Of a DNA stretch of 64,000 bases, positions 12,001 to 20,697 are shown piece by piece. Within the stretch, counting starts at the first letter, position 1, and each line of letters starts with the position of its first letter. Below the pieces are notes generated by a model, which did not search any database, had not been told where the DNA came from, and saw nothing but the letters and a program-made list of their open reading frames with translations. A program made the position numbers and the translations under genes. Origin of the DNA: Amblyornis subalaris (lineage: Eukaryota; Chordata; Aves; Passeriformes; Ptilonorhynchidae); contig JACAXG010000032.1 in NCBI GenBank assembly GCA_018881555.1, positions 12,837 through 76,836 of the forward strand, read 5' to 3'.

Positions 12001-15000
12001 TAATTCTGGAAATAAGATGAATATTTGGGTANGGGGAGGAGTTTTCTTACTATGCCCGAGAATGCAGAAGATTGGCTCAGAAGCCAAAAGGTTTTCCCGA
12101 AGTTACCAGAATATCTTGCAGTATTGCTAAGAATTTTGGTATTATATGAGGGCATTTAGCAGAGAAACTGTGGGTTATAATAATGTCATTTTGGTGCTTC
12201 ACAACAGAAGTCACAACATTCCTAATACCATGTTACATTTGGTGATTGACAGGGACCCCAAGCCATGCTGGGGACCAACTGACTGTGTCTCCTCTGNCTG
12301 TTATACGATCTAACAGTGGGCTGTTCAGGTGTAAATATCTGTGCTCCTCTGCAGTCAATAAGAACCCCAGACTGATTTTTAGGTGGTTAGAAATCCAAAA
12401 ACATATGCAGTTTTGGAAATGTGAACTGAGTTCCCACTTTGGTGATTTGCTAAATAGGACAAACTCAGCCACTGCAGCTCCATGTGTTTTATGTTGTCNA
12501 AACACAAGACCTGTCACAGCCTGCCTACATCAGGCTGCAGCAGTTTGCAGGGAAGGATAATTCCCTGGAAAAGTGGCAGAAAAAACAAATTCTAACACAT
12601 TGGGTCATTGATTCCTATCCTCTTTTTTAATCCTAGCCCTTAGCCTGTTGCACATTATACTAGAGACTGTCATTCCCTAACGCATGAAGAGTTCCTTGTA
12701 CCACATATCCAAAGCATTTAGATGACAAAGCAATGTGAATGTATTATAGTCACAACATCAGCGTAAGACCTCCAGCCTTCAGGACTCTATGAGAGGTCCG
12801 GTTGTCTAAAAATGCAGCTGGGGTGGATGGCTAAGGACAAGTTACTTCGCAATACCTCTAATCACACTGATGGCAATGTTTTGCTTTCCTTTTACCAAAG
12901 CGGACAGTGACTCCAACTGGAAAATTGCCCATGTAACCCTTAACGCTCAGAAGAAGTTCCGTTACCTCTTCCAAGGACTGAAGGGCAACCCCAGCTCTTC
13001 ATCCGGTGGGATTGCTATTGATGATGTCACGCTGACAGAGACCCCCTGTCCCACAGCTGTGTGGGTCATTCGGAACTTCAGCGAAATCCTTGAGAACACA
13101 TCCATCAGTGTTATTGAAAGCCCTCGGTTTTACAGCCCTGAGGGTTATGGATTTGGCATAACTGTGCTGCCCAACTACCAGGACAGTGGCTACGCTCGCA
13201 TTGCCTTCCACTTGTGCAGTGGAGAGAACGACGGAGTTCTGGAGTGGCCGGCTCTGAACCGCCAGGCCACACTGACAGTGCTGGACCAGGACCCCGACAT
13301 CCTGAAAAGGATGTCCTCGACCAGAAGCTTTACCACAAGCGAAAACCACGTTAGCCCAGGTAAGTGAGTCTGCCTGGAGGAATGTTGTCAATGAGAGCCA
13401 AGGAATCCAAGTAAGAGCACTGAGTGTAGGACTTGGAGCTGGGCAACTTCGGCCATGTTTCTCAATTTGGGACACTTTCCTGGGTGCATCTTCCCTGTGT
13501 GTGACTCAGAATTCCTGTCTGTGGAAGATGTTATAAAGTGAAAATCACACATATAAGGTTGGNGTTATTATGAACAGCCCCTGGAATATCTGAGTGTGAC
13601 TCTAGATACAGAGTTCTCCCAAGAGCTGGCAATTCCCATTCTACCTGTCCATGATGATAGGTGGCATATTGCCACAGCCTGGTGGAATGCCAGCAGGGTG
13701 CAGTGTTTTGGTACTAAATCAACAATAATTTAAGTTAAAACTGCATTTTGGAGGCTCAGTCAACTTCAACATATTCAGTGAACTTCAACATACNTGGTCT
13801 GAATGCACAACATTCACACTTTCTCACGGATGTGTTAATTCAAAATTGTTCAGCCTGGTGAAGAGAAGGCTGGACAATCAGGATGACCTAATTGTGGCCT
13901 TCCAGTACCTGAAGGGAGCCTGCAAGAAAGATGGAGAGAGACTATTTATAAGGGCATGGAGTGCCAGGACAAGGGGGAAATTGGCTTCAAACTGAAAGAG
14001 AGTAGGTTTTGATTAGCTATTTGGAAGAAATTCTTCCCTGTGAGTGTGGTGAGACCTTGGCACGGATTGCCCAGAGAAGCTGTGGAGGCCCCATCCCTGG
14101 AAGTGTTCAAGGCCAGGTTGGATGGGGCTTGGAACAACCTGGTCTAGTGGAAGGTGTCTCTGCTCATGATAGGGTAGTGGAACTAGATGAGCTTTAAGGT
14201 CACTTCCAACCCAAACCATTCTGTGATTCTATGAAAGAAATAAGAATAATAGGACAAAACTGAGTTTGGTGCAGAATAAAATACTACAGATGAATCTTCA
14301 TCCCTTTCCACTTTTTCCAGTGGAAGTTTAGTACATAATTTTTCAGTAGGAGCTTGTAAATTTAGGTATGAATATGTTTAACAGAAATGTAGCAATGCCC
14401 AAAATCTGCTAAATTCTAAACCACAGGTGTGGGGGATTGTCTTTATGCAGGAGGAAGCTCTTAGCTGGTGACAANGTGGATGTAATTTATGTTTGGTTAG
14501 TTCTCAATGAAAGAGGAGTTGTGGAATTTCAATGGCCTCACACACACTAAGAATCCTCATGCAGACCATACCTGAAGATTCCCTGGCACCCTTAGTTCNT
14601 CAGTCCTCTGTGATTTGTTTGGGAATTTCAGGTCTGAACTTGATTTTACAGCATAAATCCCCTTTAACATTGTAATGCAGAAAAAAGTCGTGCAATACTT
14701 AGACCTGCAGAGCTTTGTGGTTCTCATTTTCTCTTTGCAGATACTGGAGCTGTAATATGGGATAAACCATCAAATGGTGGAAGATTTGATGNGTCGTGCA
14801 ATTGCTACAGAAGTGTAGCCCGGGGGTGGAATAGCTTCATGTCCCACAGCCAGATGAGACGGAGAAGCTTCCTGAAAAATGATGACCTGATTATTTTTGC
14901 AGAATTTAATGGTAAGGACCCTTTTCCTGATTCTCCTTACAAAGTGAGTGATTCTTTCTATCTTCATACGTTCAAATAACTCTTGCCACCTGACTCCAAG

Positions 15001-16202
15001 TTGTCTTCTAATGGAGTTCCACTTTAAAAAGCATTTTGGTGTCCTAGTGTCAGGTGAGTAATGTTGACTAAAGTGATTGTGAGTTCAGAGGGATATAAAT
15101 GGCAGTGAGTTTTGAAAGGTTAACTTCTTAGACACCTTTAAACACCCTGACCAGTAGCTATGTCCATTTCTAAGCACTGAACATACTAAAAGTCCATCCC
15201 CACTGTGTTTATTTCCGAATAGAACGGCCACACTTTGCATAATTTTTCAAAGTACAGAACATCACAGATTTACCTCACTAGCTTCTGTAATTTCAGTATT
15301 ATTTTCTATCTTGTGCTTTAAATACACAGAACTTGCTGTGGTACAGCAAGAGGTCTGTAAAGGAAAAATGGACAAGGAGCACCCTCTGGTCCACAAGGCA
15401 CCCTGTGAGCCCCCGGTATGAGGCACACTACATACAGCATCACTCACTGATACCTGATGTCTTTGTCTTTTTTTTAAAGATATAATTCACCTCAACAACA
15501 CTGAAGTTCCTGTTGAGTCTGTGCAATCTGCCCTCATGGAAGGCCTCGTTCTTGAAAGGCAGAAGAGAGCAGCCCAGGACATGGAGCCCGTTGAGGACCA
15601 GCTGCCTTATCTGCCAGACCCGTGTGCCCCAAACCCTTGTCAGAATGATGGAGTCTGTGTGATTGTGAAAGGAAAAGCCAGCTGCAGGTACCACAGGCCT
15701 CCTCCCTCCTTGTCCTGGCTTTCTTCTTCAAGGGATGCAGCTNATAAGTATTCAGAGCTACAGATCTCAGAGGTCTAAGTCACCAGGTCTTCAAGGAACA
15801 GTAGAAACAAAATACTTTACCACAGTGATTGGTTCCTGCCAGCAGCCAGGAGGGGAGGTTTCTTTGCNTAAGGCAGAGAACCCCCATTCTGTGGTGCTTC
15901 CAGGGTAGGTAAATAGCCTCCCAGCTAGGTGGGGGTGTTGTGATGTGAACCCCTCCAATGGGAACTGCTCATCCAGGATAGTGAATGTGAGGACCTTGAG
16001 GTGAGGGCATGACAAAGCTCCTGATCCACAGGAATCTGTGCTTTATTTTCCCAGGTGCCCATCAGGACAAGCCTTCTTCTTCACAGGTGAGAGGTGTCAG
16101 TCAATGCAGGTCCATGGGAACATCCTGGGAATGGCAATTGGTGGAATTGCTGGAACCATTGTCTTAACTATCGTCCTCATTTCCATGATGGCTAGAAGAT
16201 AA
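2964..16202 (+). CDS. MEP1A: Meprin A subunit alpha, 14 coding exons
   Basis: Astacin-family zinc endopeptidase of epithelial brush borders that is released after processing. Joined exons: 2964-3032, 3117-3141, 3239-3286, 3947-3987, 4094-4172, 4487-4604, 6058-6233, 7868-8089, 9042-9191, 11784-11999, 12901-13359, 14741-14911, 15480-15687, 16055-16202. All phases agree and total 2130 nt, or 709 residues plus stop (human is about 746). Seen in order: signal peptide (1-23), propeptide, astacin domain with HEILH at 155-159 and third zinc His at 165, Met-turn SLMHY at 210-214, MAM (about 265-431), MATH (about 436-590), RQKR at 618-621, EGF (about 640-675), membrane helix (about 684-706) and a tail of three residues. 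Residues such as FRLKSC and DFKPYEGE match meprin alpha rather than beta. The region between MATH and EGF is shorter than in human. Identification is firm; no breaks are seen apart from N bases. Confidence 0.96.
3117..3141 (+). CDS. MEP1A: MEP1A exon 2 (25-nt microexon)
   Basis: Encodes VRHLSSEA and the first base of the next Asp codon. It is bounded by CCAG and GTAAGT. It sits only 84 bases after exon 1 and belongs to the propeptide start. Confidence 0.82.
3239..3286 (+). CDS. MEP1A: MEP1A exon 3: propeptide
   Basis: Completes the Asp codon and encodes an acidic propeptide stretch ([16 protein letters not shown]). The acceptor is TTGCAG and the donor GTGAGT, with one base carried into exon 4. 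This corresponds to the acidic propeptide of mammalian meprin alpha. Confidence 0.87.
3947..3987 (+). CDS. MEP1A: MEP1A exon 4: propeptide
   Basis: Encodes [14 protein letters not shown], nearly identical to the mammalian meprin alpha propeptide. TTTCAG acceptor, GTAAGT donor, ends in phase 0. Confidence 0.92.
4094..4172 (+). CDS. MEP1A: MEP1A exon 5: propeptide to catalytic domain junction
   Basis: Encodes the segment RNALRN through [15 protein letters not shown]. The family's activation site, just before the mature N-terminus at the RNA/RN stretch, falls here. The WxFPVPYIL pattern is the first strand of the astacin domain. TTTTCAG acceptor, GTAATG donor. Confidence 0.93.
4487..4604 (+). 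CDS. MEP1A: MEP1A exon 6: astacin domain
   Basis: Encodes [20 protein letters not shown], then a stretch including [11 protein letters not shown]. This is the start of the astacin catalytic domain with its first Cys. The N at 4518 is a third codon position (GCN, Ala). A diverged, broken copy of this exon lies upstream at 809-919. Confidence 0.94.
4605..7867 (+). other. MEP1A: MEP1A introns 6 and 7
   Basis: Two long introns around exon 7 (4605-6057 and 6234-7867). A short A/C-rich run (about 4963-4995) is the only distinctive element. No other coding sequence or RNA gene is recognised. Confidence 0.7.
6058..6233 (+). CDS. MEP1A: MEP1A exon 7: zinc-binding active site
   Basis: Carries the astacin signature. 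His codons at 6140 and 6152 and Glu at 6143 form HExxH, and His at 6170 is the third zinc ligand (residues 155, 159, 165). This is followed by [13 protein letters not shown]. All catalytic residues are present, so the enzyme should be active. Residue numbers equal those of human meprin alpha. Confidence 0.97.
7868..8089 (+). CDS. MEP1A: MEP1A exon 8: end of astacin domain with Met-turn
   Basis: Encodes [20 protein letters not shown], the Met-turn SLMHY (Met 212, Tyr 214) and the end of the catalytic domain, [15 protein letters not shown] acceptor, GTAAGT donor, phase 1. Confidence 0.96.
9042..9191 (+). CDS. MEP1A: MEP1A exon 9: first part of MAM domain
   Basis: Encodes [25 protein letters not shown] and the GRCSG end. 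The Cys and Trp pattern is that of a MAM domain, which in meprins is needed for folding and oligomer formation. The N at 9070 leaves TGN where the family has a conserved Cys. Confidence 0.93.
10880..10968 (+). repeat. CR1 LINE 3' end
   Basis: GATGGTCTTTAAGGTCC then TTTCCAAACCAAACCATCC and TGTGATTCTCTGAT form the typical 3' end of CR1, inside MEP1A intron 9. The sequence just upstream is only loosely CR1-like. Confidence 0.75.
11784..11999 (+). CDS. MEP1A: MEP1A exon 10: MAM domain
   Basis: Encodes [40 protein letters not shown] and the NVRKL-KIQTFQ end, all close to meprin alpha. The N at 11933 is the first base of a codon expected to be Val. Confidence 0.94.
12901..13359 (+). CDS. MEP1A: MEP1A exon 11: end of MAM and most of MATH domain
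   Basis: A long 459-nt exon that finishes MAM ([16 protein letters not shown]) and runs into the MATH (TRAF-like) domain ([54 protein letters not shown]). The acceptor is AAAG rather than CAG. The donor is GTAAGT. Confidence 0.95.
13850..14236 (+). repeat. CR1 LINE 3' fragment
   Basis: Runs from GTTCAGCCTGGTGAAGAGAA through the TTGGAAGAAATTCTTCCCTG and CCCATCCCTGGAAGTGTTCA blocks to the end CCAAACCATTCTGTGATTCT followed by ATGA. A near full-length copy of the non-coding CR1 3' region in MEP1A intron 11. Confidence 0.92.
14741..14911 (+). CDS. MEP1A: MEP1A exon 12: end of MATH domain
   Basis: Encodes VIWDKPS, a Cys-rich turn, and [18 protein letters not shown], the last strands of the MATH domain. 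The N at 14792 is a second codon position and hides one residue. Confidence 0.93.
15480..15687 (+). CDS. MEP1A: MEP1A exon 13: inserted segment with RQKR site and first EGF half
   Basis: Encodes [11 protein letters not shown], a linker, the basic site ERQKR (residues 617-621) and the first half of the EGF module ([14 protein letters not shown]). In the family this linker is cut during secretion, which releases meprin alpha from its membrane anchor. The acceptor is AAAG after a T-run. Confidence 0.93.
16055..16202 (+). CDS. MEP1A: MEP1A exon 14: EGF end, membrane anchor, stop
   Basis: Completes the EGF module ([15 protein letters not shown]), then a Gly/Ile/Val-rich helix of about 23 residues and the tail ARR before TAA at 16200-16202. 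The cytoplasmic tail is extremely short, as in mammalian meprin alpha. Confidence 0.95.
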
Positions 16203-16900
16203 AAGACTGCAGGGGGACAAATCTCAACCTGGCGTTTTTCCACAGTTCATAAGATATCAGTTTTCAGTGAAAAACGATGAATACAACTTGTAGAAAACTA
16301 GTCATCATATGGATGAAAAGCTCTACCAACAGCTTGGCAGCAATCTGTTTTTTTCTGAGGGACGTGGCAGCTAAAGTGTGTCACATAGAGCTGCTGTCTG
16401 ATGAAAATTCATACACTGCCTTTCTTGTGTGTTCTTTGGAACTTTTGTTTCTTCATCCCACAGCAAGCAGCAGTGCTGAGAGCCCACACATTTACTCTCA
16501 GCCACAGTTCAAAGTTGGATTAAATAACTGGTAGAACCTCTCAAAACACTGGTAAAAGTCACACCAAAACACATGTAGTAACAGTCTAGAGATGTTCCTA
16601 CAAAAATTACTCAAGAATTCTAAAGGGTACAAATCCATAGTTATGTAAGTCAGTACATCCTCACTCACTTTCCCTGGAGCTATGCTGGTTTTCTTTCACT
16701 GATTAGATATTACACAGAATTCATAAACTACTATTGCATTTTTCTGGCCAATTCTCTAACAGGGAAGAATTTCCACATTAAAGTTAGTTGTCTTTCTAGA
16801 AGGTCTCATCACATAAGGTTTTCAAATATTAAAGTGTTCATCCGGTCTCTGATTTTTTAAAACTATCTATAAGTAATAAATAAATTTTTAAAAAATATCT
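16203..16900 (+). other. MEP1A: MEP1A 3' UTR
   Basis: Non-coding, AT-rich sequence following the TAA. Two overlapping AATAAA signals at 16875-16880 and 16879-16884 give a likely 3' UTR of about 690 bases. The exact cleavage site cannot be read from the sequence. Confidence 0.65.
16875..16884 (+). terminator. MEP1A: Overlapping AATAAA polyadenylation signals for MEP1A
   Basis: Two overlapping AATAAA hexamers lie in an A/T-rich stretch about 675 bases after the MEP1A stop codon. Earlier weaker ATTAAA matches also occur in the UTR. Confidence 0.6.
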
Positions 16901-19900
16901 ATAAAACTCCCATAATTTCAACAGGCTCTGGATGAAATTGGAGCAGAGTATCAATTATCGTAGGGTAGAATCTGTCANAGTTGCCATTAAGATCACGTGT
17001 CTTTGGAAATCATCGTCTCACAAGTCAAGGAGAGAGGTGAGAGTGTATGAAGATGAAGACTGGGTCTGTGGTACCACAGTGTACCGGATTTGTTGACACA
17101 CTTGAACTTACTGCAGATATCAGGAAGCAACTTAACTAGTATGTCCTAAGATCTCTGCTTTCAAGGGCTCTAACAGTTTCCACACTTGAAACGTTGACAT
17201 CCAGGTTTCCTTCAACAACAGTTTCTTTGTGCCTGCAGGAGTTCAGAGTGCAAATGCTAAAATAATCACAGAGGGTGATGCTGCCCTTGTACTTATCAGG
17301 TACAAGTTACAAGGGATGACAGCCAAGGGGAAGTGCACTCTCAAGGCAGTAGGTTGTACACAGAGAGCTGGCTTCCACTTGGATTCATCCTGCTGATCAC
17401 AGCAGTCCTGTGGGTAGGGACAGATCATCCATTTAATTAAGGCATTATCAGTAAGTTAATACTCTGTCTCTCTTATTCTTTGCCTTTGGAGTAAAATCAA
17501 AACAAACACTTATATCAGCTTTTCCTGCAACACGCCTCACTGGCTGGATGTCAGCATAGGTGAAAGGGAATTACAGATCCNATTACTTTCTGCCAGCTGG
17601 GTTGGGGGACTCCCCCTTGGGTCAAGTGAGTTTCCCACCCAAGCTGACAAGCTCATAAATCACACAGGGTTAGGGAATGAAAGACAAGAGATCCACAAAG
17701 TTGAATAAAATTATGTGGTGCAGTTTGCTAGTGAATGTGTGAGACAGAAACCAAAGAAGAGAGGATCCAGGCAAGTCCCAGCCAAGTGCTGCCCTTTCCC
17801 TAGAGGAAAGGGACACCAAAAATAAGACTGCAATTTGTCACTATGCACTCCAAACACGCGTGTAGGCTCTGACACTGCTGTTTGCTTGTGTAGGCAGAGC
17901 CCAAGTCTCCACTCTGCCAAATCACACACTGACTCCTGTCTGACAGGAGAACCTGTGGTGGCTTCCAGTCACATGGGATGTCCCAGCAGGTGTGTTTGGG
18001 CCCTGTTTGATGGNCTGGCTCCCTTCAGAGCATCACAGTGGGGTGACTGTTGTATGGCCAGGACTGGAACCAGATGTTTCTTCTGGGCAGATATTTTCTT
18101 GTTAGCAAGACACCTCATCCTTCCCAGAGTGGCTGGCAGCTGCAGACCCACAGTTACACAGGAGCTCTCAGTGGAGGGCTGGTGGCCACGGCTGTCAGAG
18201 AGGGCTGCAGACAGGCTCCTTCTTGGCTACCCTGGCTCACCTGGCCTTGGGGACAACATAGCCTCAATGATTTGGGCAATGCTTGCAACAGTGCTGAACA
18301 GTGCAAGGGCAACCAGGCCCCTCTCCTGAGAGCATTGCTTTGAAGAGATTGCTCCAGCCAGGCAGCAAAAGGAAAAAAAACAACCTGCAAGTTCTATTTG
18401 GTCCCCACACTGGTTTATTTATGGTCCAGGCAAGGCCACAGCCATGGCAGGGGGACTGCTGTCCAGGGAGGAGAGGTGCATGAGTGACAGCAATCATCAG
18501 GAAAAGAACCCTGTGTCAGCCTTTACTTCAGGAAGGAGGGGGTGAATGAAGGGATTTGGATCAGGACAAAGGTAGGAATTGGGGTAACAGCTCAAAACAC
18601 CAGACTCCTGAAGNGAGAAATCTGTGAGCCCACTGCCCATACTGCCTACACCAAAGACTTGGTTCTTCCTGTTGAGGGTGGGAGGAAAGGGTACNGTGTG
18701 GTTGCTGCTGTGTGTTTCCCCTTCTTCCTCCATTCAGCACTCACTCTTTTTCTTGTCTCCCATTTTATCTTTATTTGTGTCTGTATTCAAGTGAAGCTTG
18801 ACCCCAAGTCTTTAAGACTGGCACAGGTAATTTCTTAGCTGCTTCTCTGGTGAATTGTCATGGCTTTTGTTACATTGACAAGGACTTTGCCTTTGAAGAT
18901 CCACCCCNAGATGGCCCTTTGGTGTCAGGCAGATTGGGATCACATCCTGATTTCTCTTGCNCAGACAGTCAAGAGCCAGGCTCAGCTACACTGGGAAGAG
19001 TGGTGAAACCTCANAGGTGAAATGCCTGCAGAGACTCGGTGTGGTGGGACTGGAACTGTGCTGTCTGCAGGGACTTGTACTTTACAGCTCATGTACAGCC
19101 TGTTCTGACTCAGTGGGAATGGATGGTTCTGCANCAGGTCAATATTGCACAAGCTGCTTCCAGAGTGAGTTAAACCAAATGGCTGCCAAAGGGCAAGTAT
19201 TTGTTGGAATATTGTGTGAAGGTGGGATTTTCAAGTTTCCACTGGCCATGCAGTTCAAAGACATTCTGGGTTTTCATCTCTGTGTCTTCTAGTTCTAGCA
19301 TTATATCTACATCTCAAAGCAAAAAGCAATTGTTTTCAATATAAATACCNTATTTAATTGATGCTTGATTATTCTCTTCAGTCATTCCCACGTGGCCCAT
19401 ATCAAACCACCACACATGCTTCTAACTGTAGGGAACAGTTTCCCATCCTGATTCACCCCAAAGTTCTGGGAAAAGGTTCACCATTGGTCAACGTAAGTCT
19501 GATTCCCCAACAATCAAATGGGGCTGTACCACCTGACTGCAGTATTTGATATTGTCCTCAAATCTAAATCTTCATGATTCCATCTACCGTAATGTATATT
19601 AAATTTTGTAACATTTGTGTGTGTTATAAATACTTTTCAGGTTCTTCTTAAGACAGGAGTCCTGCCTTTAAAGGTGTACAGGCTTGAAATAACTGGTTCC
19701 ACAAATGCAGTGTTAGAGCAATAATTTATATCAAACCATTCATCCTGCCTGGCACATGGTGATTTATATTCACTANAGAGTTTATTCTCTGAGTCCTCCA
19801 AGAGTGATTCTCCTCTAAGAGGAGACCCAAACATATAGACTTTACACAAGGCACTCCATGCATTCTTAGCACTACTTACTATGCATTAAATAAATGCAGT

Positions 19901-20617
19901 CCCCTCTGTGGCAGAGGGCAGCAACCATCTCTGTCTTACCACACTACCTATCAAGGGAAGGAAAAATATTGTTAAGGGTATAGAGCTTCCTTTTCTTCAA
20001 AAAAATCCCACATGGAGCTCTCAGTCTTTCCATCTGAAAGAAGACCATGCAGGAATCATCACGGTCTTCATTTTAGCTAAGTCAGAAGAGAAGATCTGAA
20101 ATGGGCCTTCTCAGTTGGGAATTTTTGTTCCAGAAAGTCTTAAATAGAAAGTGGAGACCACTATGGCCTTTCCAGACAAAAATACAAGGGCAGGAGAGTA
20201 GCTGTGAGGTACTTATGTATCTACACAGGCCTTTGGGATCACTCAGAGAGTTGATAAGGGAAATACCAAAACTGCTGGACAACAAGTGTGTAAAGCACTG
20301 CAATTCATGGCTCAGTACTGCATAGTGCTAAGCACCCACTTAAGGGCTGAGAATTCTTCACTCCCAATGTCCTTTCTTGCACTTGAAGGCCTTCAAATCC
20401 TTGTCATCTCTTCTGGGATTGGCAGACTTTGTAAAATTCCACCTCTCTCAGCTTCCCTGCCTCACACATTAACCAGAAAAGATGATTCCAGAAGAATGCA
20501 CCAAGGCACAGTTTAGTCAAAATGAAGCAGTCCACTCCCTGGCCACTCCCAGGTACTTTTTGTGTGTGTCTTGGAAGAGGTCCTTTCAGAGTTACACGAT
20601 TCAGCATTTGCAGGGCT
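16901..20617. other. Intergenic space and ADGRF5 3' UTR
   Basis: Lies between the convergent 3' ends. The part next to 20617 must be ADGRF5 3' UTR. Minus-strand AATAAA signals (TTTATT on plus) occur at 18770-18775 and 18414-18419, but which one is used cannot be told. The stretch at about 17850-18400 is more GC-rich but has no exon I can support. Confidence 0.5.
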
Positions 20618-20697
20618 TCAGTTAAGCAAGGAATATGCCTTGGAAGTGTTTTCAGAGGAAGAGGTGGATGGCTCNGAAGAAGATACTCTGTATTTTC
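20618..20697 (-). CDS. ADGRF5: ADGRF5 last coding exon
   Basis: After a TTTTGCAG acceptor, encodes GKYRVSSSEPSTSSSENTSK and AYSLLN, then TGA (20620-20618). It matches the human end GTYNVSTPEATSSSLENSSS...SLLN. The Ser-rich tail offers many phosphorylation sites. The N at 20675 is silent (TCN, Ser). Confidence 0.92.

Larger units (their letters stand above)
8090..12900 (+). other. MEP1A: MEP1A introns 8-10
   Basis: Intron 8 (8090-9041), intron 9 (9192-11783, the longest at about 2.6 kb) and intron 10 (12000-12900). Apart from one CR1 3' end in intron 9, nothing functional is recognised. Confidence 0.7.
13360..16054 (+). other. MEP1A: MEP1A introns 11-13
   Basis: Intron 11 (13360-14740, with a CR1 copy), intron 12 (14912-15479) and intron 13 (15688-16054). 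No further gene is recognised. Confidence 0.7.

Noticed and set aside
17835..18497. Cluster of overlapping open frames on both strands in a GC-richer stretch between the genes
   Set aside because: No splice structure, family motif or similarity was seen; a base-composition effect is the simplest reading.
19637..19849. Minus-strand open stretch with a YMFGSP...SLLEDSEN pattern, considered as the ADGRF5 last exon
   Set aside because: The acceptor is poor, and the true last exon at 20618-20697 matches far better, with correct phase and stop.
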